Shown: one piece after another, positions 42,180 through 53,439 of the stretch | How positions within the stretch are numbered: position 1 is the first letter of the stretch | Layout of the letters: every line of letters starts with the position of its first letter | NCBI GenBank assembly: GCA_023014365.1 | Contig: JAEBUN010000005.1 | Location: forward strand, 2,294,001 to 2,358,000 | Length of the DNA stretch: 64,000 nucleotides | From: Lepiota brunneoincarnata | Lineage: Eukaryota; Basidiomycota; Agaricomycetes; Agaricales; Agaricaceae | Reading direction: 5' to 3' | Position numbers and translations under genes: made by a program | The notes under the pieces: model-generated | The model's database searches: none | Told to the model about the DNA's origin: nothing | The model's input: only the letters and a program-made list of their open reading frames with translations

Positions 42180-45100
42180 TTTTTTTTTTTTTTTTTGAAA
42201 TCAACAATTTATAATGTGGTGCTCGAATGCAGTCCGTGTGCACTAGCTACATACAAGGCAACTAATATGTACATGGTATAACTACCAATAAAGGTAGGGA
42301 AGAGAGTCCCGCTGACTTAAAAGGCTACACTCCATAAAGAAGTGCACATGGGTGAGGAGCTCACTACCCCAACAAAAACCCAGGTGCGACAAACGAGGGG
42401 TGAATAGGGCCAACAGGTCCCCCCCCCCAAAGGGGGTTAGGAGTTAGTTCTCCATAAATCCCTACACCCCGCAGACTAAGGTTCTAAGAGTTTCAGGTCT
42501 CTGCTCTTATTGGGCATTAGGAGTCAATTCTCCATAAATTGCTACACCCCGCCCAAGGGCAGGGGGCGAATAACCACCAGCTCCTCGAGACCGAAGTCCA
42601 TGAGGGGGGAATAACCCAAAGGCCCTCCCCAGTTATCCCACCCCTTGGGGCCAGGATAGGAACACAAACATAGAAGGACTGTGTTCCAGAAAGCCCAGAA
42701 GGGTGTTGAGGTCATGGGATACATAAGCTGCCATGCCATGTATACTTTGGACAAGAAGTGAGAATGTGAGTGCAGGTTTCAAGCCACAACCCACAAGGGC
42801 AGGAGTGATCCTCCTGGGGGTGGAATCTAGCACAGTACTCCCCAATAGGGGCATGACCAAGTATAGTGCAGGCTGCCCATGCTGTGCCAGCAACAGACAT
42901 CTGAGGACTGATTTCTCAGAGCCAAGTACTGCCGGAGAGGTACGAGGGTTGGAGAGGCTTCCCAAGGGAGTCCAACAGGGGCAGGAAGTTCCTACCCCTA
43001 TACAAGGGCGAGCAAAACATATTCACCCACTTGTCAATGCACCCCCTCATGACCTCAGCCTGGAGGGAATCAATAGTAGTTGCTGGGCAGATGCCCAGTG
43101 ACATGCAGAGCTCCTTTGCCATCATGATGGCGTCAGAGTGAAGCTCTGCAACAGAGCCCAAGGGCACCTGCCAGAAGGTGATGGTCTGCTGGGCCTTGGC
43201 AGACAACCAGCAATCCAGAGACTAACACACCTCCAGGGAGTGAGCCTGGCCGACATGTATGGAGGGATCCACAGCTCTGTGGGCAGAGCCTGCAGAGCTG
43301 GTGTAGATAAAAATGTGGTCGGTTTCAGCACGATCCAAGACTATGCCTACTCCCAACTGAATGGAGTGGAGTTCTGTATCAGCGAGCAGAACTCTCCCCA
43401 TGGCCTGCCTGGCCTGCTTGACCAAGCACCTGCCTGCAAACACACAGGCTGCTGAAACAGCCTGCAGTCTCCTGCATGGCAGCCAGTGGGCACCAGCCGC
43501 TATGCAGGCAGATGATGGGTCGGCCTGCACCCTCCAAATGGAGGTGTGCAGTCCATCAAGATGCTGTTGCTTCGAATTCCCCTCCGGATCAACAGCATAT
43601 AGCACAAATTTGATCCGCTCCAAGAAGCAGTCCAAAAGCCTGAGACCTGGCCTGTTCTCATCTGCGAACAGGCTGAACGGCTCAGTAAGCTGTGGAAGTA
43701 CACTCTGTACCTCCATAAGGGTACTCTTCACCTTGGGCCAAAGCGCTGGAGTGAGAGATGAAATGGAACAAGGGTGCACTGGGGAGCTCCCTCTGAACTC
43801 TTGGCCCAGCAAGGGCCGAAGCAGGTGATTCGCTGCAAGTGTGGCTACCCAGAATATTGTTCAGGACGCCAACTTCTTGAGATGCAACCAGAAGGGCAGA
43901 AGGCCTGCAAGGGCCTCCGTCCCCACAGTAGGGGATGTGCGAAATGCACCAATGATCCAATTAGCGGCATACCGCTACATGAAGTTGAACATCTTGAGGA
44001 TTCCCTTGTTACAGAAGCCCTCATGATACCACATGTGGAATCCATACATGGCAATAGGAACCATGCAGGACTGGCACAGGAGGCATTTCTGATCAGGAAG
44101 CAGCCTCCAGGTTGAATTGCCAAGCATCCCCATCACTCCAACTGTGGAGAATGCTTTGGTAGAATAGTAACATATGTGCTCGTGAAAGGTGAGAGCCTGG
44201 TCGAAATAGAAACCCAAGTACCGCCAAAACAGCTTGGGTCTCAAACAGGTGTCCCCCGTATATGGATGGAAGCCCAGATCAATGGGTGGGTTGGCATCCC
44301 TTGGGTTGCGAGAGAAGTGAAAGACCTCAGACTTGGTATGCTCAAGTGTGAGGCCAAAGGAGTCAAAGAGCCCATGCATGCAGCAATAGGCCACCTGCAG
44401 GGCAGATATATTGTCCTCCCAAGCTTTGGTCTGAATGATAAGGGTCCTATCGTCAACATATGAAAGTATGTCAATGTCGAGGCTGGAGGTCCTCTGGTAG
44501 TACAAGTACACCAGGGGGGCAAGATACAAGGCAGACAGGACTGGCGACAGAGCAGAGCCCTGCCCCACCCCCACGTCCACCTGCCTAGGGTCAGACCAGA
44601 AGGAGTTCCACAGGTACGTGGTAGACCTTCCAACTAGGTAAGAGCCAAAGAACCACACCAACTCTGGCGCGAACTCCGACCATGATAGTACTGCTAGAAT
44701 CATATCATGATTCAGCGAAGGAAAGAACTGAGCAATGTCAAAAGTGACAACGCTTGTCCACAGTCCCTGAGCCCACCCCACATGAACGAGATGGGTGAGG
44801 ATCAACCCAGCATCCTCCATGGACTTCTGGTGGATGCTGCCAACCTGGTTGGGATGAAACACCCCCCATCTGACACAGTCAAATTGGAGGCAGTTGGAGA
44901 TCATTTTCTCCACAAGCTTGCCCAACGTGTTCAATAACACAATTGGCCAAAAGGCCTTGGGCATAGAGTAAGAGGGCTTCCCCAGTTTAGGTATGACCAC
45001 CAAGTTAGACTCCTTGAAATAATCCAGCCAATGCCCTGCCGCCAGGCAGGCATTGGCAAGATTGACAAGCATATGGCAGGATGCTCGGTCCACCATGATA

Positions 45101-45536
45101 TCCTTCAGGTATGACCACGTAACATGGTTGGGCCTGGGAGCAGACCTCTTCACACAAGAATGCAAAGCGTCCTTGAGCTCCAGGGTCGAGAATGGGTACC
45201 ATGCCCTCTCCGTCTGTGCAGGGAGAGCATCCAATACTGAGGGATCCACAGTATGGCCAGAGGCCGCATTGTAGGTTCATGAAGGGCATCCCAAAGGGAG
45301 TCCATATCATGACACAGCACTCCATTGTGCTGGATCACATCACACACAGGGAGCTTGCACTGTTTAACCCAGGTCATGAGGTTCCAGGGGTGCTTGTTCA
45401 CAGAAGCAATTTCCTTGATCTTCTCATTGAAGAACTTGCACTTGATGGCCTTAATGACGTGCTGGAACTTGAACCATGCACCTCCTGAAGGAGCTGCCCA
45501 GTATGCCTGAATGGCAGCAGTACACTTGTCATTCCA
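42180..45536 (-). mobile_element. LINE B copy nested in LINE B (B-nested), 5'-truncated
   Basis: Poly(T) from 42180, 3' UTR with two stem-loop repeats, zinc motif SCPCGLWLETCTHILTSC (about 42800), RNase H (43812-43222) and RT. It ends at 45536 between endonuclease and RT coding parts. Flanks CAGGGACACTTGTTC (42165-42179) and CAGGGATGCTTGTTC (45537-45551) are a 15-bp duplication that differs by two transitions. The target is B-outer at the equivalent of its own KHPW(D/N)L segment. Length about 3.36 kb. Confidence 0.9.
43222..45249 (-). pseudogene. B-nested ORF2: RT and RNase H
   Basis: RT frame 45249-43975 (424 codons): CIPK-like VVIPKLGKPSYS, motif A FDIAQFFPSLNHDMI, motif B GVGQGSALSPVLSALYLAP, motif C YVDDR (Gly after YVDD replaced by Arg). 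A frameshift near 45265 separates it from KHPWNLMTWVKQCKLPVCD upstream. A second frameshift near 43950 precedes the RT C-terminus/RNase H frame (43812-43222, TELHSIQLGV, IFIYTSSAGSAHR). TAG at 43222 and further stops follow. It is the best-preserved LINE B RT catalytic motif in the window, but still inactive as read. Confidence 0.8.
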
Positions 45537-45740
45537 CAGGGATGCTTGTTCACAGAAGCAATTTCCTCAATCTTCTCATTGAAGAACTTGTGTTTGATGG
45601 TCTTAATGATCCGCTGGAACTCAAACCATGCTTCCCCCAAGGGGGCCATTTGGTACATCTGAATGGCTGTGGTACAGTCATCATTCCACCATGGATTGGA
45701 CTGTCCAACTCATTGAGCAGCCGCCGCCGCTCTAGCTTCT

Positions 45741-47507
45741 GTGGGCTCGCTTGTTTGTATTGAGTGGGTCCAGCAGATGGACGCACATGTAGCTTGCTAC
45801 ACCACCACTGTGCCTAGTGAACTGGACATTGGCACTATCAGGAATGCGGTCCATGCAAACTGGCCTCAGGCCGTCATGGACGCGAACCTTCCCCGCTTGA
45901 AAAGCTACCTCAAGCTCCTCAATGCACCTATGTTCTGGGGTGGTCAGCCCTGGCTCATGCCCAATAGTGTTGTCGAGGCCATGCAGCACTCTATGTGGTC
46001 TGAGTACTTCATGCTGGCCACTAGGCTGCACATTGTCAAGAACTCGAGGGCCACCAACATGGCCACCATGTTCTTTGAGATCTGGGACTCCCAACAGGGC
46101 TCCAACACGAAGATGGTCTCACAACGCATCATCACTACATATCGATGGCACTCCATGCAGGATAATCCCTGCCAAGGCCAACCCTGGCGTCCCCCTCTAC
46201 CAGCGCTGCTGGAAGTGGGGGCACCCCTCTTTAGCCTGCCAATGTGAGGCTATCCTCTGCTCACATTGTGGTAGTCCGCATTCCCCGACTAACCATTGGG
46301 TATTTGCCTCATGCTGCAAGGGCCAGCCCAATCACAGGCTGCCCATTGCCCCCACCCCTGCTGACTGCCCCTGCCCCCATGTGCCTGTGTGCGTGAATTG
46401 TGGTGGTGCTCACACTGCTTCGGCTTTGGCCTACCCATTCTGGGCTCACTGCTTCGATTGGGAGTGGATTGAGTGCCGGTACGATTCTCCGGTAAGGGTT
46501 TGTTCCCCACCGCATCAACCTTGCTTACCCCAATGAATAGGGACCATTAGGGACCTAGGAGATTGAGGTGGGCTTGTTGTATCTGGTCTCAGAATGTATT
46601 TCGTAGTTACATTCTTGTAGACACTTTACTCAAACAATTCAAGGATGATGTGGATATGTTCCTACTACAGGAGCTGCCCTGGCACTCCATTTGTCGCATT
46701 CCATCCTCCTCTGACCCTGGTGGGGATGAGGTTGTTAGGGTGCCCAAGCATCTGGAGTGGCTGTGCTTGTTTTGCCCTCCTTCCCCAGATTGACCTCCTC
46801 GGGTTATGGCATATGTACATAACTGGATGATGCGGCTCTGACCCTCGCTTCAACGTGATGTTGTCAATCATCGTGATGTCATGGCCATCTCCATGTTCTT
46901 GCATGGGGAGGCCATATACTTCCTTAATGTCTACTTGGACAACAGGCAGTTGGGCATCTGCTATTTGGTGGATGCCGTTGACTCTCTCCCACAGTGTGCC
47001 CTCATGTTAGGGGACTTTAACTGCCGCTCACCGCAGGCCACCATGTTCTTTGAGATCTGGGACTCCCAACAGGGCTCCAATGCAAAGACGGTCTTGTAAC
47101 ATGTCATCACTATCAACAGCACTCCATGCAGGATAATCCCTGTGAAGGCCAACCCCAGCGTCCCCCTCTGCCAGCACTGCTGGAAGTGGAGGCACCCCTC
47201 TTTAGCCTGCTGACGCGAGGCTATCCGCTGCTTGCATTGTGGCATTCCACATTCCCTGACTAACCATTGGGCATTTGCCTCATGCTGCAAGAGCCAGCCC
47301 AATCACAGGCCACCCATTGCAGCCACCCCCGCTGACCGCCCCTGCCCCCACGTGCCTGTGTGTGTGAATTGCGGCAGTGCTCACACTGCTTCAGCTTTGG
47401 CCTGCCCATTCTGGGCTCACTGCTTTGATCGGGAGTGGATTGAGCACCAGTACAATTCTCCAGTAAGGGTTCGTTCCCCACTGCATCAACCTCACTTACC
47501 CCAATGA
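45741..47507 (+). pseudogene. A5 gag C-terminal part with duplicated zinc knuckles
   Basis: Frame 45741-46247 encodes the gag middle part (WPQAVMDANLPRLKSYLKLL, MATMFFEIWDSQQGSN). Zinc-knuckle sequence follows in shifted frames twice: CYQRCWKWGHPSLAC, CSHCGSPHSPTNHW and CVNCGGAHTASALA(Y/C) at 46190-46445 and again at 47160-47420. In the first copy the last knuckle Cys reads Tyr (ALAYPFW). The second gag copy ends with TGA at 47505-47507, overlapping the ORF2 start as ATGA. Confidence 0.75.
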
Positions 47508-50500
47508 ATAGGGACCATCAGGGACCTAGGAGATTGAGGTGGGCTTGTTGTATCTGGTCTCAGAATGTATTTCATAGTTACATTCTTGTAGACACTTTAC
47601 TCAAACAATTCAAGGATGACATGGATATGTTTCTATTGCAGGAGCCACCCTGGCACTCCATTTGTCACATTCCATCCTCCTCTGATCCTGATGGGGATGA
47701 GGTTGTCAGGGTGCCCAAGCATCTGGAGTGGCTGTGTTTGTTCCACCCTCCTTCTTCCCCTGATCAACCTCCTCAGGTTATGGCATATGTACATAACCGG
47801 ATGATGCAGCTCCAACCCTTGCTTCAACATGATGTCGTCGATCATTGTGACATCATGGCCATCTCCATGTTCTTGCATGGGGAGGCCATGTACTTTCTCA
47901 ATGTCTACTTGGACAACAGGCAGTCAGGCATCCACTATCTGGCAGATGCGGTTGACTCTCTCCCGCAGTGCACCCTCATGTCAGGGGACTTTAACTGCTG
48001 CTCACCACAGTAGGACCCATGGGCTCCCCACAACCCTGCTGCTGCTGCCTCCCTGCTGGAAACAGCTGATTTGTTGGGCCTGGATCTCTTGCTTCCCAAG
48101 AACCCTGGCCCCACTCACTTCCCCTTTGAGGAGGGGCTTGCTTCTACTGTGATTGACCTTGTGTTTGCAAGGGCAACTGCAGGCCATTTGCCGCTTCCCA
48201 CATGGTGTCCCAATCTGCAGGGTCAATCTAACCATTGCCCCCTTTGGATCACTGTCCCTCTGGAAGCCTTCGAGGAGGCTGTGCCCAGGCACTTGCTGAA
48301 GCGGGACTCGGACGAGGAGGCTGAGTTCCTAGCCAAGGTCTCGACAGGGCTCATGGGTCTAGATTTTCCGGACCTGGGCTCATCCGGCAGGATCAACAAG
48401 GTAGCCCTGGCTATTTCTGTGGTCTTCTCCAAGGCATGGCTTGCCCACTCCAAGGAGATCTGCATTGTCTCATGGTCTAAACCATGGTGGGATGACAAGT
48501 CCTCTCACACTTATGCGGTGTACTCTCAGTCTTGGGACCGAGAGGATGCTTGCACATTTAAGCGGACCTGGAAGGCCTCCAAGCACAAGCTCTTCAATGA
48601 GCATATCAAGGAGATTGCTTCTACCAACAAGCACCCCTGGGACCTGATAGATTGGGTCAGGGCACGCAAGTTGCCTCCCTGCAAGGCAATCCACTATCGC
48701 AATTGCCCCTGCAACACCCTCGAGGAGCTCTGGGAAGGGCTCCACGGCTCTTACAATGCTGCCAACAATCATCCAATCAATGTCAGGGTTCTTGATCAGA
48801 TCAATCCGCTCCCACCATGGGAGTAGCCAGTCTTCTCCAACTTGGAGATGCACAAGGCTCTGCACATGTGCTCCTCTCTGTCTTTGCCCAGTCCGGACCA
48901 TGTCATGTGGATGCACCTCAAATCCATTCTGGCAGGCCTGATGGCTACCCATTTAGTCTGTCAGATCGCCGATGCCTGCATGGAGTGCAGGCATTGGCCT
49001 CATCACTTTAAGGAGAGCGTGTCGGTTATCATACCAAAGCCTGGCAAGCCCTCCTATGCTACTCCAAAGGCATTCAGGCCAATTGTCCTTCTCAATACTC
49101 TTGGTAAGCTTATTGAGAAAATGATCTTGTGCCACTTGCAGTTTGAGGCTGTCAAGTTTGGTGTGTTCCATCCAAACCAGTTCGGTGGTGTGATCCAGCA
49201 GTTCACCGAAGATACTGGCACCTACCTTGTGCACCTAGTCCATGCCAGGTGGGCTTGTGTGTTGAAGACAAGTGTTCTCACCTTCAACATCACACAGTTC
49301 TTCCCATCCCTGAACCATGGGATGCTTCTCGTGATTCTTGCCTAGCAGGGGTTTTCCCCTTGTGTGGGCAGGTTCTTCGCTTCATATCTCACAGGAAGGT
49401 TTACCAGCTATGCTTGGAACTCCTTCCTGTCTGAGCTGTTCCAGGCAGAGGTGGGGGTGGGCCAGGGGTCTGCCCTCTCACCTGTTCTGTCTGGCCTCTA
49501 TCTGGCTCTGGCCATGTATATTATCAAGTGGGGGCTCCCTCAGCCAGGCCTCTTGCTCCTGTCTTATGTCGATGATGGTACCATCATGGCGTAGGCCTGG
49601 GACCTGGACGCTAACTGCGTCCTGCTCTGCAGATCTTACAAGGTTGTCTATGACACCTTTACTTGGTTCACACTTGTCATGGAGCACAACAAGTCCGAAC
49701 TCTTCCATTTCTCATGGGATCGTTCCAGTGAGAATCCCCTGGTGGACTTGGGGTTTCCCCCATTCACTGGTGCTACTCCTCTTCAGCCCAAGACCTATTG
49801 GAGGTACTTGGGCTTCTACTTTGATCGTGCCCTTACGTTTAAGGAGCATGTTTGGTTCTATTCTACCAAGGCTATTTCCACAGTCAAGGTTATGGGAATG
49901 CTTGGCAACTCTATCCAGGGGCTTCTGCCAGACCAGAAGCACCTTCTGTATCAGTCATGTGTGGTTCCTATTGCCACGTATGGCTTCCGCTTGTGGTATT
50001 ACCAGGGTGTCAGGTGTAAGGGCGCTCTGGACCACCTTCACCGGATGCAGCGTCAGACTGCACTCTGGATTACAGGCGCCTTTAGGACATCACCCGATGG
50101 GGGGGTTGGGGCCATCGCAGGCCTGATCCCCATTCATCTTCATCTCTGGAAGCTTTGTGATCATGGTGAGTTGCGGTATGCCACACTTGTCCCAGGCCAT
50201 CCCATTCGTGCCCTCCTTGGCTGGGGCTACAGCAGTGATCTCCGGTCTCATGTCCGGTCCATAGCCAGGCTCCCTCCCTGCAAGTTGATCAAGGTGAAGA
50301 GGCCTGTTGTCAATGCTAACCAGCATCTAACCACCCTTGCTGGACCTTTCAATGCTGTTGCGCTGGAGGCTTGGCCAGGGCACCATCTCTTGGATGTGTA
50401 CCTGGGGAGGGTTCACTTCCACTCATACAACTGGGGGGCGGAGGACGCTCTTGCAGCCCATGTCGCAGCTCTCGACCAAGTTCTTGCTTGGGCGCAGGCC

Positions 50501-50671
50501 AATCTGGGGGTTCTGGTGGCGGCAACGGATGCAAGTCTGCTGCCCCATTGGGTCCACCAGGCAGTTTCAGCTGCCCAAATTTTCCAGGGGCTGGGCTGCA
50601 GTTTTTTCCCACAGGAAGATTATTCCTGTTGCTGCGGGTTTTGGGAGGAAACTCATGAGCATGTGTTCTAG
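47504..50671 (+). pseudogene. A5 ORF2: endonuclease, RT and truncated RNase H
   Basis: AP endonuclease 47504-48250: MFLLQEPPWHS (catalytic Glu), MSGDFNCCS, and QSNHCPL where the usual SDH has become SNH. RT 48842-50120: SVIIPKPGKPSYATPKAFRPIVLLN, motif A FNITQFFPSLN (first catalytic Asp read as Asn), motif B GVGQGSALSPVLSGLYLAL, motif C YVDDGT. RNase H begins VAATDASLLPHW (50520) and then jumps at LGC (50600) straight to the zinc motif SCCCGFWEETHEHVF. Stops at 48011 (TAG), 48824 (TAG), 49343 (TAG), 49592 (TAG) and 50669 (TAG) each fit a single transition from Trp or Gln codons seen in sister copies. Confidence 0.8.
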
Positions 50672-51136
50672 AGCTGCCCTAGGCACTCCATGGCAGGAGT
50701 CCTGGCTACAGTCAAGGCCCTCATTGCTTTCCTTAAGGCGTCACTGACTGCATTTGCATTTGCTGAGAGGGCCGGGCCCCCCCCGGGAGGTATTAGCTAG
50801 TGGCTCTGCCTGGTGCCTGGTTGGGTCTGGGCTGGGGCGTTGGTTATTCCCCCACTGCCTTCAGATGGCGTGTAGGGATTTACATGGGAATTGACCCCTA
50901 ACCCCCAATAAGGGGGGGGACCTCACTCCAGTTTGGCTCCCATGCCATGCGCTGGGTGGCAGCCGTCTTCCCGCCTCCATTCATTTGGGGTGGCTTTGTC
51001 CTGGGCATGGGGAAATGCATGCTCGCATCCGTGGTCATGCGTTGTATGTACAGATACCCTGTAGCTTACAGCTCAGGTTGTACCATAGTTAGTAGCTGCA
51101 TGTGGCCTCCCTACACCACCCGCATTATAAATTGGA

Positions 51137-51173
<37 letters not shown>

Positions 51174-51200
51174 TTGGACCATCCAACCATGAACACCTCC

Positions 51201-52112
51201 TCAGAGAAGGCGTCCCAGGCCTGGGAGATGATACAAGCCACAGCCAAAGCCACAAGCTCCACCTCCACAGGGGTGTCCAAGGGCAGCCAGCCCCTCACAT
51301 ACCTGTGCAACAAACTTTGACTCCCTGTTGCTATCAGGCTTCAGAACTCGACGGATCACACCAGTCATGAAATGAGTGACTGGAAGAACCAGAGTCAGAG
51401 GAGCGTGATCCGAAGGGCCATGCTTCTCAAGATTGATCAGGGGCCTGAGATCAAGATCTTGGGCCATTGGGAGGAAAACAAGATCAATTACCGACAGTGA
51501 AAGATTTGAATCGTGCAGGAAGTGAGTTAGGCCCGGAACCACCAGAAGCACCAAATCAAGTCCCAGATCCATCCCAACCTCCAAGAGAGATTGGGCGACC
51601 CCTGGATGTGAGACCCAATTTGGATCCCACCACTCTGAGTGGCAATTGAAGTCACCCACCATGTAAGTCATGGCAGGCAGGAAATCCACCAGCTCCCAAA
51701 GAGCCAGAATGGCAGTGTAGCAGTCATCTGAGTAGATGTTCATGAGATTATAGGTGTGCCCCCCTTGCCACATGGACACAACCATTATGTCACAGTGATC
51801 AACCAAGTCCCTATGGAGGGACAGTTGCAAGAGTTTCAGCCTCGAGTGGACGTAAGCCAGCACTCGTGGGGACAAGTTGCCTAGCTGTGGATTCCAGATG
51901 CACATCCACTCCGGATGGAGTGGCATGCCAACAACACCCTTACCATCCCTAGAAATGGTAGAGGGAGCCTTCCTTAGGTTTCGCCAAGGCAGTTCTTGCA
52001 CGAAAAAGACGTCAAAATCATTTTTATACAATTCAAGAAAAGAGTCCAGCAGAATATAGTTATGGTTTACATTCTGAGAGCATATACATAACTCATTAAG
52101 GAACCTAGGCAT
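51201..52112 (-). CDS. B-outer ORF2 start: AP endonuclease domain
   Basis: 303-codon open frame starting MPRFLNELCICSQNVNHNYI at 52112. Endonuclease motifs are all readable: Asn in SQNVN, Glu in FFVQELPW, YMVGDFNCHSEWWDPNW, and PSDHAPL near the end. This is the best-preserved endonuclease of the window. It nicks target DNA during LINE integration. A frameshift near 51290-51210 leads into the wrong frame (GGGACGFGCG), and the proper continuation reads AVACIISQAWDAFSEEVFMVGWSN up to the A5 insertion at 51172. The start ATG lies within the last codons of gag (8-nt overlap). Confidence 0.8.
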   Translation of the reverse strand: MPRFLNELCICSQNVNHNYILLDSFLELYKNDFDVFFVQELPWRNLRKAPSTISRDGKGVVGMPLHPEWMCIWNPQLGNLSPRVLAYVHSRLKLLQLSLHRDLVDHCDIMVVSMWQGGHTYNLMNIYSDDCYTAILALWELVDFLPAMTYMVGDFNCHSEWWDPNWVSHPGVAQSLLEVGMDLGLDLVLLVVPGLTHFLHDSNLSLSVIDLVFLPMAQDLDLRPLINLEKHGPSDHAPLTLVLPVTHFMTGVIRRVLKPDSNRESKFVAQVCEGLAALGHPCGGGACGFGCGLYHLPGLGRLL

Positions 52113-53080
52113 TACTCCTAGACTGAGTTAGTGAGACCCTAGGGGCAGTAGGTGAACCACATACCTCCTGATAATATTTCTTGGCCCAACCATCTTCAAA
52201 ATGCTTGCACCAGAATGGACACTTCTTGTCATGGGTGGCATGGGGACCACCACAGTTCCTATAATGGGGCTGGTGAGGGCACGGAGTGCCTTCAGCAGTG
52301 CCAGCGACTGGTGGGTTTACATTGGGGCAGGCCTTGCAGCACCCCACCATCAACCTGTGGTTCTCCTTGCTATGGGGCTTGGAGCAGATAGGGCAGGTTG
52401 GAAATCATGCCCTGCAGACATTAGTTGGGTGCCCCCACCACCAGCAACAGTGGCAGAGGGACGTCCCGACTTGCTGGGAAGCTGCATTTATAAGACAAGC
52501 GTGGGCCCAATGGCCAATGATCTCCCAATCATCAACTTGGAGGAGGACCCAGTCTGCAAGTCCCAGATCTCAAACCAGACAGTTGTAGTGTCTGATTTGT
52601 CGGAGTTCCTCCTAACCCAGGGGGGGCCCTAGAGGTTTTGGAAGCCATGATGCAACAACTGCTGCATGATGTTCTCGATCCACTGGCTAGTAATCTGAGT
52701 ACCATCAGGGGTGAAGAAAGGGATGTCCGACACTTTCATGAAGGACTTAGAGGACGGGACCATCACTGTAGGCTATGACCCCAAAGGAAAGAACTGGGAG
52801 GCCCAGTCCTGGATCACATTTAGATCTGCCATGGACATGACCAACCCGGTCGTGAGAGAGATGCCATTGTATGCCAGGGATGTGGACATGACATTGAGGT
52901 TAGACCTTGCATTGGAGAGGGCGTGGTTAGCCCCTGTAACAACCTGGGAAAGATCCTTGATCAGAGAACAGGGCCCCACGAACGAGATGATGATCTGGCA
53001 CCTCAGGAGGGAGGGGGAGCTGCAGCAATGTCCTTGGGAATCACCTTGGCCATCTCTGGGATAGGTTGGCATATGTCCTC
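52105..53080 (-). pseudogene. B-outer gag C-terminal part
   Basis: Minus frames 53072-52773 (RCQIIISFVGPCSLIKDLSQVVTGANHALSNA, MADLNVIQDWASQFFPLGS) match the gag of B2. 52353-52105 carries a zinc-knuckle region, NCGGPHATHDKKCPFW, whose first Cys reads Tyr (HYRNCGG), ending LTQSRSNA and TAG at 52105. Stops and frame changes between 52640 and 52353 break it. The N-terminal half lies beyond LINE A6 at 61856-62428. Confidence 0.7.
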
Positions 53081-53439
53081 TTTTTTTTTTTTAAAAAAAA
53101 ATCTCCAATTTATAATGTAGGCCACGTAGGGAGGCCACATGCAGCTACTAACTATGGTACAACCTGAGCTGTAAACTACAGGGTATCTGTACATACAACA
53201 TGTGACCATGGATGCGAGCATGCGTTTCCCCATGCCCAGGACAAAGCTGCCCCAAATGAATGGAGGTGGGAGGACAGCTGCCACCCAGCACATGGCATGA
53301 GAGCCAAACTGAGGCGAGGTCCCCCCCCTTATTGGGGGTTAGGGGTCAATTCCCACGTAAATCCCTACACACCACCCGAAGGCGGCGGAGGAATAACCAA
53401 CGCCCCAGCCCGGTCCTAACTGGGTGCCAGGCAGAGCTA

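Larger units (their letters stand above)
45702..51171 (+). mobile_element. LINE A copy A5, 5'-truncated in gag, with internal duplication and deletion
   Basis: Plus-strand LINE A from gag (LACLYWVGPADG / HVACYTTTVPSELD) to an A30 tail at 51142-51171. Flanked by GATTGGAC (45694-45701 and 51172-51179), and B-outer coding sequence resumes in phase beyond it (SNPWWNDDC). Two structural oddities: a 975-bp tandem duplication (46062-47036 and 47037-48010) spanning the gag zinc knuckles and endonuclease start, and a roughly 590-bp in-frame deletion inside RNase H near 50600. The 3' UTR stem-loop CCCCC-AATAA-GGGGG is at 50902-50916. Confidence 0.9.
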
